Shown: one piece after another, positions 10,201 through 19,648 of the stretch | Layout of the letters: the number at the start of each line of letters is the position of its first letter | How positions within the stretch are numbered: position 1 is the stretch's first letter | From: Saprospiraceae bacterium | GTDB lineage: Bacteria; Bacteroidota; Bacteroidia; Chitinophagales; Saprospiraceae | DNA: 42,297 nt | Assembly: GCA_020629845.1 (NCBI GenBank) | Contig: JAHDCQ010000010.1 | Coordinates: 1 to 42,297 of the forward strand | Direction: 5' to 3' | Notes under the pieces: generated by a model | Told to the model about the DNA's origin: nothing | The model's database searches: none | The model's input: only the letters and a program-made list of their open reading frames with translations | Translations under genes and position numbers: made by a program

Positions 10201-13200
10201 TTGTTCGTTCGATGTAGTGGTAGAGCAAGTGCCACTTGCAGTAGAATGCCCTGATAATGTAATGGTATCAGCTAGTAGCACTGACTGTACTGCAATAGTG
10301 AATAGTATTAATGTAAATGTCACAGCAGGTACTGCTATGTCTACGAATTGGATAGCTACAGGTGCTACCAATACAAGTGGCACAGGCGATGCTTCTGGCA
10401 CTACTTTCAATTTAGGTACAACTACGGTGACTTATACCATCACGGATGAGTTCAATAATATGGTTTCTTGTAGTTTTGATGTAGTAGTTGGAGACGACGA
10501 AATGCCGTCTCTTCAATGCTCAAATGGAGTGACCGTACAGATTCCACAGACGCAAACTTCAACCGTAGTTACGGGTCTTAATGCAATTATTACAGATAAC
10601 TGTGGAATAGTTGATACCACTTACACCCTTACAGGTGCAACTACTGGTACAGGAAATGGTCTTGCATCGGGTTTAGCATTTAATGCTGGTACAACTACTG
10701 TTACCTACACCGTGAGTGATGGTACAAATACAGCAGAATGCTCTTTCGATGTAGTAGTAGAACAAGTTGCACTTATGTTGGAATGCCCAGCAGATGTAAC
10801 GGTATCCACAAGCACTACAGACTGTACAGCAGTAGTAGATAATATTGATATAAATGTAACGGCTGGCACTATAGCTACTGTTACTTATACTTCCACGGGA
10901 GCTACTTCGCTCAATGGAAATGGTGATGCTTCTTTACAAACCTTCAATGTAGGCACCACTACAGTTACGTACTTAGTAGGCGATGATTTTGGAAATACAG
11001 AGACTTGTAGTTTCAATGTCACTGTAGAAGATGATACACCACCAAGTTTAGTTTGCCGTGGAGATACCACACTAATTGTTCCCATTGGTACGAGTATCGC
11101 TGTAGTGAATGACCTAGGTATTATTAGTGCAAATGATAATTGCACCACTACTTCTGATATGATGCTTTCTTATGCACTTACAGGAGCAACCTCAGGTTCA
11201 GGTGCAGGCGATGCAAGTGGTCTAGTATTTAATGTCGGTTCCACGGTAGTTACCTATACGCTAACAGATGAAAATGATAACTCAGATAGTTGTGTATTCA
11301 ATGTGATTGTAAATAATCCTTCTTTGGAGATTACATGTCCTATGGATACTTCGGTAATAGCATCTTCAGCAACTACTTGTAGCGAATCAATAGATGGTTT
11401 ATTCCCAATCATTTTGCCAAGTCTTGATTCGGCAATGACGGTAACCTATAGTGCTTCAGGTGCTACTGTTACTACCTCTGACACAATGGGTATCAATGAC
11501 ATTTCAGGTACTGCCTTCAATACAGGCGTTACGAATGTCACCTACACCGTAGTCAGTAATATGGGGGATGTCGCGGCTTGTAATTTTAGTGTGACGGTTT
11601 TAGATACCTTCCCACCAAGCTTTAGCTGTCCAGCAGACATAACTGTTTTCTCTACGAATGCAGATACCACAGCAGTAGTGACGGGCATTGATCTACAAGA
11701 TTTGAATGATTGCGATCCTACTACAGGCGTGAGTTATACGCTTTCAGGTGCTACTAATGCAACTGGTGTAGGAGATGCAAGCGGACAAACATTTCAAGCA
11801 GATACGACCGAAGTTACTTACTTCGTGATGGATAATAATGGCAACCGAGATAGCTGTAGTTTCTTGGTAGTGGTAGAGCCAGCACCGATTACTCTGACTT
11901 GCCCTACAGATATGACAGTAGCGGTTAATACAGATGATTGTACTGCGGTATTGAGTGGTTTGGCTGCAATAGTTGCAGATACGACTACGCTAGGAAGTGT
12001 TACCTACACTGGAATGGGAGCTACTACATTTAGTTCTGATACAGTTGGTATCAATGATGTTTCTAACGAAGCATTCAATATGGGTACAACCAATGTAGTA
12101 TATACCGTAACAGATACCTTAGGCAATATGGCAAGCTGTAGCTTTGATATAACGGTGCAAGATAGCAGCGATTTATTCCTTATTTGCCCAAGCGATGTTA
12201 CAGTATTTGTAGCAATGACGGATACAACAGCAGTTGTAGATGGAATCGGCTTAGTAGATTATGGCTATGATTGCTTACCAAATGATAATATTGCTGTTAC
12301 CTATATTATTGATGGCGTAACGGATACGCTTGATGCAAGCGGTACTACTTTTGACTTGGGTGGTACGGGTGTCACCTACTTTGTGGCAGATGAGTTAGGT
12401 AATGTAGAAATATGCTCATTCACCGTTACAGTAGCGCAACGCTCACCATTAGATATAACATGCCCTAGAGATACTACCGTTTCTACTGAAGTAGATTTGT
12501 GTAGTGCTACAGTAAATGATATTGCTGTGGGTATTTCAGATATAGGACTAGTAGATTCCATTACCTACGTACTAAGTGGCACAGTAATGGATACCATAGC
12601 AACAGATACGCTACTTGATTTTTCAGGTACAATGTTCCCTATTGGTACTACAAGCATTAGCTATACTATTTCAGATACCTTAGGTTATGAAGTGAGTTGT
12701 ATTTTTGACGTGACTGTAGAAGACAATCAAGACCCAGACTTGATGTGTCCAGCAGATATTACGGTATTAGCTCCCGAAGGAGATACTACAGTTATTATCA
12801 ATAATATTGACATAGCATCTTTAAGTGACAATTGCAATAGTTTGAGTGAACTAAGCATTAGCTATGAATTGACTGGTGCAACTACAGCTTCAGGAAATGG
12901 TTCAGCTAGTGGTAATCGCTTTAATGTCGGTACTACAACTGTAACCTATACCGTACTTGATGCAGGAGGAAATTCTATCACTTGTTCCTTTGATGTAGAC
13001 GTAGTAGAAAGCGGTGAATTAGCTATCGGCTGTCCACCTGATATGGTAGTATCAGCAGCTACTACAAGCTGTGCTAGAATAGTAGATGATATAGCGGTGA
13101 CTATTTTATCACCTGATTCTACAATCCAATCTATCGTATATGGCTTAAGAGGCGCAACCGTTATGGACTCTCCAACTACTGGCTTCAATGATGCGAGTGG

Positions 13201-16200
13201 CGAGAATTTCAATATCGGCTTAACAACCGTTACCTATATCGTGACGGATACACTTAATCGTATTGCGAGTTGTTCCTTCACCATAGAAGTAGAAGACAAC
13301 TCCGGGCCACGTATAGATTGTCCATCGGATTTAGTTGTCAATATTCCATTCACGGATAGCACTGCGGTAGTAAATAATATTGGACTAGAATTATTGGACG
13401 ATAATTGCGACTTCAATGCCTCTGCTACTTATGAATTGACAGGAGCAACAGAAGGTACAGGCAATGACGATGCGAGTGGCACTGTATTTAATATCGGCAC
13501 TACGGTCGTTACCTATACCGCCACGGATACCTTAGGTAATACTTCCTCTTGTTTCTTCGATGTAGAAGTAGGTCAATTCGGTGTAATGCTAGAATGTCCT
13601 GACAACATTGTGGTACAGTCTGATACTACAGCATGTGGTACAGTTATAGATAGCATTAGTGCAATGGTTTCGCCTTTAGCATCCGTACAGACATTGTCTT
13701 ATGAGCTAAGTGGCGCAACGACTTTCCAATCGCGTCAAGATACCATTCTAGATGCAAGTGGCGAGTTCTTCAATGTCGGTACTACCAGAGTGACGTATAC
13801 CGTAAATGATACCTTAGACTGCTCATTTAATGTGACAGTACAGGATGACTTAGCACCAATTTTCGTGAATTGTCCAGATAGTTTATTCTTCGGAATGGAC
13901 GTAGACCAATGTTTTGCTACGGTTCGATGGACGGTTCCAGAAATACTAGAGGGGTGCGACTTTGTAATGGTACCTAATGTGGCACCAGGTACAGAGATAG
14001 AGCTAGAAATGATGTCTGGTGACACTACTATCACCTATACAGCAACAGATGTAAACGGTAATACTTCTTCGTGCAGCTTCTTTATTAGAGTGCGAGATGA
14101 TTTATTGCCTAATCATATTTTCTGTCCAGAGCAACAAGAGGACTTTACCATTATGCAGTCCGATTCAATCTGTGGCGCAATTGTAACATGGAACGAACCA
14201 CAAACTTTTGATAATTGTGGTATCGTAAGCACCATGCAAACGCATGAACCAGGCGATGTCTTCCCATTCGGAACAACGACTGTTACCTATACTGCCTTCG
14301 ATGAAGAAGGAAATTCAGGAACATGTAGCTTCGACGTAATGGTAGTGGATTCTTTCCCACCACGTCTGATGAATTGCCCGATGGACACCACTATCGTAGT
14401 GGTAGAGCCAGATAGCACAGGAGTAGCTACTTGGACACCTCCTACAATAGATGACTCTTGCGGCGATGTGGTACTCACAAGCAACTTCATGCCTGGGGAT
14501 ACCTTCCCAATGGGTATGACAGAGGTGATATACGTAGCGAATGATACTATCAGCATGGCGACAGATACTTGTTCGTTTACTATCACAGTACAAGTAGATG
14601 AATTTGTAGAAGTGGATACTATTCCACCTGCTTTCTTAGATTGTCCAGATGATATAAATGTGGCATTTGATGAAGGTCAATGCTTCGCTACGGTATCTTG
14701 GACAGAACCAACTGCGATAGACAACGGACGTATAGACAGCTTATTTGCATCACATATGCCAGGCGATACCTTCATAGTGGGTACTACAGAGATTCTTTAC
14801 ATTGCTATTGATTCAGTAGGCTTGAGAGATACTTGTGCATTCAATGTGGTTGTAGATGGACCACAGAATAGCGTATTACTATGCCCAGGTAATGTAACCG
14901 TTATCGCGCCTCTAGCAGCATGTGGTAGTGTAGTAGATTGGACACCACCAACTATTGACCGCCCATGTTCAGAAGCACCTATTTCTATCGTGAGTAATTT
15001 CATGCCGGGATCATTATTCCCAGTTGGTGCAACGGAGGTCATCTATATTGCTTCCGATACCATAGGCTATGCCGATACCTGTAGCTTTACTATTACGGTA
15101 CTCGATCAAGAGTTGCCGATGTTCACAGGCTGTCCAGAAGATATGATTCTGTCCGTTGAGCCAGGCGCGTGTGAAGCGAGCCTTGATTGGACAGTACCAA
15201 CGGTAGCAGATAACTGTGGAATAGCAGAATTTGTGGCTTCGCACGAACCACCATTCTCCTTCCCAGTAGGTGAAACAACGATTACATATACAGCAACAGA
15301 CATTTCAGGCAATACGAATAACTGCCAGTTCATTGTAACGGTACTCGACGACGCTGCACCTGCCTTTAATTCCTGTCCTGAAATAGTGACAGTAAGAGCA
15401 GATGGAACCATTATCAGCGACCCAAGTGGAGTGATTACAAATATTGGTTCAGTAGATTGTTCTAGCGTACAATTGAGCTTTACCACACCAACAGCAACTG
15501 ATGTTTGTGGCTCATTCAATGTAGAACAAACCGATAATACAGGTTTATCAAGTGGTTCTAGCTTCTTGCCAGGTACGTCTACTTTGATATTCACAGCAAG
15601 TGATGAATCAAATAATACGGCTACTTGCGAAATGGTGATTGTGGTAGAAGCGGTAGAAACAGGTGCCGTAAATATTACTGTAGATAATCCAGTAGTATGT
15701 GCAGGTGGTGATGTAGAGTTAGTAGCAGAGGACATAGGTATACCAGGCACTACTTATGAATGGATGATGCCAGGTAATGCGCCTCCATTTTCTGGAGCTA
15801 CTTTGAGCATATTCTCTATTACTGCTGATCAAGCTGGTACATATACAGTTACTGCTACTGCACCAACAGGCTGTACATTCACAAATAGTACCGTAATTGA
15901 TGTGCAAGTAGCACCAATGGTGAGCGCAGGACACAATGATCAAGACATACTATGTGGCGCAGGAGCAGATTTAATGCTTACAGCAGCTACATTGGATGAA
16001 ATAACAAGTTGGTCATGGGCAGGACCGAATAACTTTAGTTCGGACATGCAAAATCCAGTAATACCGAATGCATCAGCTACGGATTCTGGCAACTATACTG
16101 TGACCGCTACTACGGCAGCAGGCTGCTCTAACACAGCAATGACAACCGTTACTGTTCGAGAACAACCAACTATGCCAACGCTTATGCTAACAGGCGGTAG

Positions 16201-18031
16201 TGGAGTGAATGGAACAACAGCGATCGGTTGTAGTGCAGATACCTTCAACCTAGTAGGTTTAGAATACACCGATGCTAATGTGCAGTATGTTTGGAGCGTG
16301 ACACCGAATAACTTCGGTTTCGATCCGGGCAATACGAATATCACGCAAGTGATTTTGACAGAAGCTGGCGACTATATCTTCGACTACTCTGTATTGATAG
16401 ACGGTTGTCCTTCTGATACGGTGAGCATGAGTGTAAATATAGAAGCAGAACCAAGCATTCAGACTAGTATAGCAGGCGAAACGAGCTGCGTGAACGAAGG
16501 TTCAAGCATCGAATTGCAAGCAGTAGGTGAAGGCGTTACGAATTGGGAATGGTTCTCCCCGGGTGGTATGCTATTAGCGAATATGGAAAATGTAACGCTT
16601 AGTGGCTTAAATGAAGGCATGAGTGGTACATATCGTGTAGTGGGTACAACTGCAAACGGTTGTACAGCCGAAGCAACACTAGAAGTAGTGCTAAGTGGTC
16701 AGTTAGCAATGCCAACCGTAGGCGATTTGGGTAATATTTGCGATGGCGAAGAATTGCTAGTAAGCTTAGGTGGCAACTATCCTGAGGGCATAGAGTTCCA
16801 ATGGCAAAGTGATAGCAGCGCGTTGAATTTCGCAACGACAGATACTACCTTCGATGCATCGGATTTAGCACCAGGCACGTATTCTGCTATGGTTACAGCA
16901 TCAGGCAATGGTTGTGTATCAGATACAACAAGCTTAAGCTTTACTATACTAGCGCGTCCAATGATTGATTTCTCTAGCCTACAGCCAACTTACGATTGTA
17001 TCTCGATGGATACAACTGTCCAGTTGATGGAAACAGGCATTGCTGGCTCGAAGTGGTTCTGGTCAAGTACGAGCGGATTTACATCGCCAGATCAAAATCC
17101 TTCATACACTATTTCTTATGCAGATTCGACGCGCAGAGATACCATCTTCCTACAACTAACGGGTGAGAATGGCTGTGTATCTATGGATTCTACAATTCTA
17201 GAGTTCAACCCAGGTGTGCCACAACCAACTATCGTAGGGGCAGCGCGCTATTGCATGGGTGAGACCGTAAGCTTACGCTTAAGCGATGCTTTACCAGATA
17301 GCACGACTTACGTATGGACAGGGCCAAATGGCTTCACCTCAAGTGAGTCTATGATTAGTATAGAAAATGGTGGTACATCGCAAGCGGGTATCTACCAAGT
17401 GATGGCTACGCTAGGAGAGTGTGTATCAGCACCATCAGATTCATTCACGGTGACAATTATTACGCCACCAAATGTAGAGATGGACGAATACACCGTGTTT
17501 GTTGGACAAACCGATACACTCGACATCACAACGAATGATGAATTAATTGATAATTTGACCCTCTCGCTAGGCTTGACCAATCCGATTACCTTCGGGGATG
17601 TGAGCCTACAAGGAGGCATAGTAACCTATACAGCACCAAATACAGTAGGTAGCGGTGATTTCTCTTACGAAATTTGCTACGATGTCTGCGACGATCCGAA
17701 CTTGATACTATGCGATGAAGCATTCGTGACCGTAAATGTTCAATATCCACCAGAGGAATGTGTGATAACAACACTCGTTACGCCTAACAATGATGGCAAT
17801 AACGATAACTTGATTGTTACTTGCGCCGAAGGTGGTGTTTATCCAGACCATGAGTTGATTATTTTCAACCAATGGGGCGACGAGGTATACCGCGCTGCAC
17901 CATACAACAACGATTGGTCAGGAGAATACAATGGTGGTCAATTGCCTGATGGTACGTACTTCTACATATTCATACCAACACCAGGCGAGCCTGACCAAGT
18001 ACAAAAAGGATTTATCACACTTTATCGCTAA
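7229..18031 (+). CDS. Giant HYR-repeat surface adhesin-like protein with T9SS type B (CHU_C) sorting domain
   Basis: The product has 3600 residues. A signal peptide (LPIVAFLLFILAFPFGG, cleaved near residue 26) is followed by three cohesin-like modules (~27-170, ~267-425, ~513-660) interleaved with HYR modules. From ~661 to ~2810 there is an uninterrupted series of HYR-like modules of about 80-90 residues, each ending in a variant of GTTTVTYTVxD...CSFxVxVxD; I count roughly 26 in the whole protein. Residues ~2811-3400 are Ig/PKD-like modules (GTYTVTAT, SGNYTVTAT). An adhesion-type module lies at ~3413-3505, and the C-terminal ~90 residues (VTPNNDGNND, LIIFNQWGDEVYR, LPDGTYFYIF) are a T9SS type B sorting domain. 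Family knowledge: type B substrates such as SprB are exported with help from a PorP/SprF protein, and one lies 67 bases downstream. It is probably a surface adhesin or filament. It is not necessarily a gliding adhesin. Confidence 0.9.
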   Translation: MHTSHLPIVAFLLFILAFPFGGLQAQTPTLTVNQGDTSCGAATVGLCITVENFDMIGGIEHVLIWDPTILNLSTSGVQIHPSIDMDDDFLVSSDSTFNFGWSNSTPRNFMDGDTLYCLVFDVVGTIPAGGTLIDQWPVANRPVSFVGPPNQVTVDIFPTTTYTFNSIFLTPTSGSSADVTAPTVSGCPTDITVTAPVGGSTIVNWTPPTGTDVCGVTSSSTHNSGDSFMAGTTTTVTYTFTDPSGNATPCTFNVIVEEDMTGGGTSEPSLTLYQTDTNCTDDIVTVCMQGDSLFDLAVYSHLLVFEPSVLEFIGLSSSTPSMTMPAVTTSPLPDSVIFLNFGTTGGDPANPMFPTVDGDDLYCLDFRIIGDISSGSIIRRYEESERGPAPPDQIQIGGAGGPILNENQYLFNSPLVVMQTSGTGLDTQAPVVSGCPSDITLTVPAGTSNATASWIPPTATDDCGGVTSTSTHNPGDSFPLGTTTVTYTFTDGAGNSVPCEFDVTITADPSMGGASLTIIGDEVDCGDNTLEICIEANDLIDIGSIEHVLIWDPTILSYNSFTLVNADIATTGASSVFESSDSTLNFGFSIPGMATFDNNEVLYCLSFDIIGDLSNGVTIDQWPVADRPAGFVGPPNQIRDPLFNQVPYTFSSISLSASDMAAPMFTNFPMDRDTFLTANCDAAVSWVAPTVTDDCAVTSTSSTHNPGDVFPLGTTDVIYTAMDAVGNVVMDTFSITVVDTIPPMVQNCPMDTIIEVTAGAASSAYTWTAPTGMDNCPGVMITSTHNPGDTFMTGTTTTVTYTITDASGNEVTCTFDVTVEEELDITCPENVSVAAADGRCDAIVNDINISINDLDEVQSIAWATTGATMTNGTGDASGTTFDVGITTLTYTITDNDNNMMSCSFDIVVVDNQMPSLTCTNGVTLQIPQTQSTTVVIDINALITDNCTVVDTTYSLTGATTGMGSGFASGLEFNVGTTTVTYTVSDGINTADCSFDVVVEQVPLAVECPDNVMVSASSTDCTAIVNSINVNVTAGTAMSTNWIATGATNTSGTGDASGTTFNLGTTTVTYTITDEFNNMVSCSFDVVVGDDEMPSLQCSNGVTVQIPQTQTSTVVTGLNAIITDNCGIVDTTYTLTGATTGTGNGLASGLAFNAGTTTVTYTVSDGTNTAECSFDVVVEQVALMLECPADVTVSTSTTDCTAVVDNIDINVTAGTIATVTYTSTGATSLNGNGDASLQTFNVGTTTVTYLVGDDFGNTETCSFNVTVEDDTPPSLVCRGDTTLIVPIGTSIAVVNDLGIISANDNCTTTSDMMLSYALTGATSGSGAGDASGLVFNVGSTVVTYTLTDENDNSDSCVFNVIVNNPSLEITCPMDTSVIASSATTCSESIDGLFPIILPSLDSAMTVTYSASGATVTTSDTMGINDISGTAFNTGVTNVTYTVVSNMGDVAACNFSVTVLDTFPPSFSCPADITVFSTNADTTAVVTGIDLQDLNDCDPTTGVSYTLSGATNATGVGDASGQTFQADTTEVTYFVMDNNGNRDSCSFLVVVEPAPITLTCPTDMTVAVNTDDCTAVLSGLAAIVADTTTLGSVTYTGMGATTFSSDTVGINDVSNEAFNMGTTNVVYTVTDTLGNMASCSFDITVQDSSDLFLICPSDVTVFVAMTDTTAVVDGIGLVDYGYDCLPNDNIAVTYIIDGVTDTLDASGTTFDLGGTGVTYFVADELGNVEICSFTVTVAQRSPLDITCPRDTTVSTEVDLCSATVNDIAVGISDIGLVDSITYVLSGTVMDTIATDTLLDFSGTMFPIGTTSISYTISDTLGYEVSCIFDVTVEDNQDPDLMCPADITVLAPEGDTTVIINNIDIASLSDNCNSLSELSISYELTGATTASGNGSASGNRFNVGTTTVTYTVLDAGGNSITCSFDVDVVESGELAIGCPPDMVVSAATTSCARIVDDIAVTILSPDSTIQSIVYGLRGATVMDSPTTGFNDASGENFNIGLTTVTYIVTDTLNRIASCSFTIEVEDNSGPRIDCPSDLVVNIPFTDSTAVVNNIGLELLDDNCDFNASATYELTGATEGTGNDDASGTVFNIGTTVVTYTATDTLGNTSSCFFDVEVGQFGVMLECPDNIVVQSDTTACGTVIDSISAMVSPLASVQTLSYELSGATTFQSRQDTILDASGEFFNVGTTRVTYTVNDTLDCSFNVTVQDDLAPIFVNCPDSLFFGMDVDQCFATVRWTVPEILEGCDFVMVPNVAPGTEIELEMMSGDTTITYTATDVNGNTSSCSFFIRVRDDLLPNHIFCPEQQEDFTIMQSDSICGAIVTWNEPQTFDNCGIVSTMQTHEPGDVFPFGTTTVTYTAFDEEGNSGTCSFDVMVVDSFPPRLMNCPMDTTIVVVEPDSTGVATWTPPTIDDSCGDVVLTSNFMPGDTFPMGMTEVIYVANDTISMATDTCSFTITVQVDEFVEVDTIPPAFLDCPDDINVAFDEGQCFATVSWTEPTAIDNGRIDSLFASHMPGDTFIVGTTEILYIAIDSVGLRDTCAFNVVVDGPQNSVLLCPGNVTVIAPLAACGSVVDWTPPTIDRPCSEAPISIVSNFMPGSLFPVGATEVIYIASDTIGYADTCSFTITVLDQELPMFTGCPEDMILSVEPGACEASLDWTVPTVADNCGIAEFVASHEPPFSFPVGETTITYTATDISGNTNNCQFIVTVLDDAAPAFNSCPEIVTVRADGTIISDPSGVITNIGSVDCSSVQLSFTTPTATDVCGSFNVEQTDNTGLSSGSSFLPGTSTLIFTASDESNNTATCEMVIVVEAVETGAVNITVDNPVVCAGGDVELVAEDIGIPGTTYEWMMPGNAPPFSGATLSIFSITADQAGTYTVTATAPTGCTFTNSTVIDVQVAPMVSAGHNDQDILCGAGADLMLTAATLDEITSWSWAGPNNFSSDMQNPVIPNASATDSGNYTVTATTAAGCSNTAMTTVTVREQPTMPTLMLTGGSGVNGTTAIGCSADTFNLVGLEYTDANVQYVWSVTPNNFGFDPGNTNITQVILTEAGDYIFDYSVLIDGCPSDTVSMSVNIEAEPSIQTSIAGETSCVNEGSSIELQAVGEGVTNWEWFSPGGMLLANMENVTLSGLNEGMSGTYRVVGTTANGCTAEATLEVVLSGQLAMPTVGDLGNICDGEELLVSLGGNYPEGIEFQWQSDSSALNFATTDTTFDASDLAPGTYSAMVTASGNGCVSDTTSLSFTILARPMIDFSSLQPTYDCISMDTTVQLMETGIAGSKWFWSSTSGFTSPDQNPSYTISYADSTRRDTIFLQLTGENGCVSMDSTILEFNPGVPQPTIVGAARYCMGETVSLRLSDALPDSTTYVWTGPNGFTSSESMISIENGGTSQAGIYQVMATLGECVSAPSDSFTVTIITPPNVEMDEYTVFVGQTDTLDITTNDELIDNLTLSLGLTNPITFGDVSLQGGIVTYTAPNTVGSGDFSYEICYDVCDDPNLILCDEAFVTVNVQYPPEECVITTLVTPNNDGNNDNLIVTCAEGGVYPDHELIIFNQWGDEVYRAAPYNNDWSGEYNGGQLPDGTYFYIFIPTPGEPDQVQKGFITLYR

Positions 18032-18044
18032 AATATAGTAGCTG

Positions 18045-18076
18045 CTGGTTGATAGAATATGCATTCTATCAACCAG
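18045..18076 (+). other. Perfect hairpin between the giant adhesin gene and the porP/sprF-like gene
   Basis: The arms CTGGTTGATAGAAT and ATTCTATCAACCAG form a 14-bp perfect stem with a 4-base loop. It occupies most of the 67-base gap. No T run follows, so it is more likely an RNA-processing, stability or attenuation element inside an operon than a full terminator. Confidence 0.6.
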
Positions 18077-18098
18077 CCTACAGCAAAATATAATTACC

Positions 18099-19034
18099 AT
18101 GAAAAAAGTACTATATCCACTTATAGTATTCCTATTTGGAAGTTATTTTCTCTTCGCGCAGCAAGAGCCGCATTTCACGCACTTCATGTACAATCAGCAA
18201 GGCGTAAATCCAGCTTTTGTAGGCAGTCGAAATACACCTTCTTTCCATGTTATCTATCGCAGACAATGGGTAGATATACCGGGTTCGCCTACGAATGTAG
18301 CCTTAGGGTTTTCGACTCCTTTTGCAGGAGGTAGTTCAGGTTTCGGAGTGTATGCAGCTAACCAAACGATTGGTATTTTCAATAACTGGTATACCAACCT
18401 AGCATACTCTTACCGCTTACAGTTGAGTGATAATTTGAATTTGCGCTTAGGCTTGCAAGCGGCAGGCTTATTTCCAAGCGTGAATTTCAATTCACCAGAT
18501 GTAGTATTCTTCGATGAGAATGAAACGACTGTTCCTCTAGCGGGTACGGACAATCAGTTGAAGTTCAATGCAGGAGGTGGTATGTATCTCTACAATAAGA
18601 ATTTTTATGTAGGTTTTTCTGTACCACACTTCTTGAATAGCGACATTTCGTTCAATACAGTTACTTCAGGTGATAGAGCGATTACCGTTCCACACTATTA
18701 CGGTATGGCAGGCTTATTGCTAGATGCAGGGCCGAACGTAATGATTCGCCCATCATTATTGGTGAAATACGAACAGAATTCACCCTTTGATTTTGATTTA
18801 AATTTAAGCTTGATTTTCAATAATCGCCTTTCGATTGGTGCATCTTATCGGCACGAAGATTCGGTTGATTTCTTATTGTTCCTACAAGCAGGACGCAAAT
18901 TTGGATTTGGTGTAGGTTATGATTACACCATCTCTGACCTTGCCAACTACAACAATGGAACATTTGAAGCTATGATGCGCTTCGACTTGAAGAGTTCGCG
19001 CGATGATATTGAGAATCCAAGATTCTTCTTATAA
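18099..19034 (+). CDS. PorP/SprF family type IX secretion membrane protein
   Basis: This 311-residue protein has a signal peptide ending near LFAQQEPHFTHF. It carries the family hallmarks: an N-terminal PHFTHFMYNQQGVNPAFVGS block, then YRRQWVDIPGSP, then amphipathic beta-strand sequence typical of an outer-membrane barrel. Length matches the family (about 300-350). PorP/SprF proteins work with T9SS type B substrates, and in Flavobacterium johnsoniae SprF is needed for SprB to reach the surface. Its place just after a giant type B substrate strongly suggests it is the dedicated partner of that protein. The two genes probably form an operon with only a hairpin between them. Confidence 0.9.
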   Translation: MKKVLYPLIVFLFGSYFLFAQQEPHFTHFMYNQQGVNPAFVGSRNTPSFHVIYRRQWVDIPGSPTNVALGFSTPFAGGSSGFGVYAANQTIGIFNNWYTNLAYSYRLQLSDNLNLRLGLQAAGLFPSVNFNSPDVVFFDENETTVPLAGTDNQLKFNAGGGMYLYNKNFYVGFSVPHFLNSDISFNTVTSGDRAITVPHYYGMAGLLLDAGPNVMIRPSLLVKYEQNSPFDFDLNLSLIFNNRLSIGASYRHEDSVDFLLFLQAGRKFGFGVGYDYTISDLANYNNGTFEAMMRFDLKSSRDDIENPRFFL

Positions 19035-19039
19035 AATTT

Positions 19040-19091
19040 GTATTAGGTACAAGGTATTAGGCTGATATACTTAATACTTTGTACCTAATAC
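19040..19091. repeat. Long inverted repeat (GTATTAGGTACAA type) after the porP/sprF-like gene
   Basis: The arm at 19040-19059 (GTATTAGGTACAAGGTATTA) pairs with 19072-19091 at 19 of 20 positions, leaving a 12-base loop. It begins 5 bases after the stop codon and could act as a 3' hairpin. The same core, TTAGGTACAAGGTATT, recurs at about 22857 and, inverted, at about 23018-23039. It is therefore a dispersed intergenic repeat and not only a local terminator. Confidence 0.65.
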
Positions 19092-19392
19092 TTAATACTA
19101 TCCAGCAGCTAGTTTTAACAATATAATAAATGCTTGTTTTTCATAGTTATAAAACATATACGTGAAATAAACATTTATTTTAAGAGGGAATGGTTTGTGA
19201 AAATTGTCCAATGATAGGTGCAGAAAATTTCATTCATTTGAAGTTGAAAATCACAGCCCGTTCTATTCTAGCTACATTTTATTTTAATAAATAAAGTTGC
19301 GTAGCAGCTTACTAGTTCAAAATTTTGCCGTATAGCATGCTCTATACTAGCCATCGTTTTGGCTAAAATCAAGCCTGCTGCTGCTAATTGAA

Positions 19393-19487
19393 AGTAAGTA
19401 CTCAATGAGTGAATGAATTTTTTTTGAATGAGTGAATAATTCTAAACTTCATTCTGTCATTCACAATTCATTCATTGAGCATTTACT
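19393..19487. repeat. MITE-like element with terminal inverted repeats, copy 1
   Basis: This ~95-bp AT-rich block is bounded by imperfect 22-bp inverted ends, AGTAAGTACTCAATGAGTGAAT on the left and the complement of AGTAAATGCTCAATGAATGAAT on the right (19 of 22 match). A second copy lies inverted at about 22881-22985 and is similar through its interior. It sits in the 566-base gene-free gap between the porP/sprF-like and OmpA-family genes. Nothing else in that gap looks like a gene. No transposase is visible in the window. Confidence 0.6.
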
Positions 19488-19648
19488 CATTAAAATTGTA
19501 AACATTTGATAGTGAACTACAAAAACATTGTCAATTATCAATTTTAAATTATCCATTTACTAAAATTATTGACATCTACTTATAATTAAAAGCTCATCTG
19601 ATGATACACACAGCTATTTTCAAAAGAGCTTCATTTAATTTGCTAGCC

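Noticed and set aside
7622-17774. Many minus-strand open frames of 60-214 codons within the giant HYR gene
   Set aside because: All lie antisense to a continuous 3600-codon gene and repeat the same low-complexity pattern, as expected from antisense of repeated modules.
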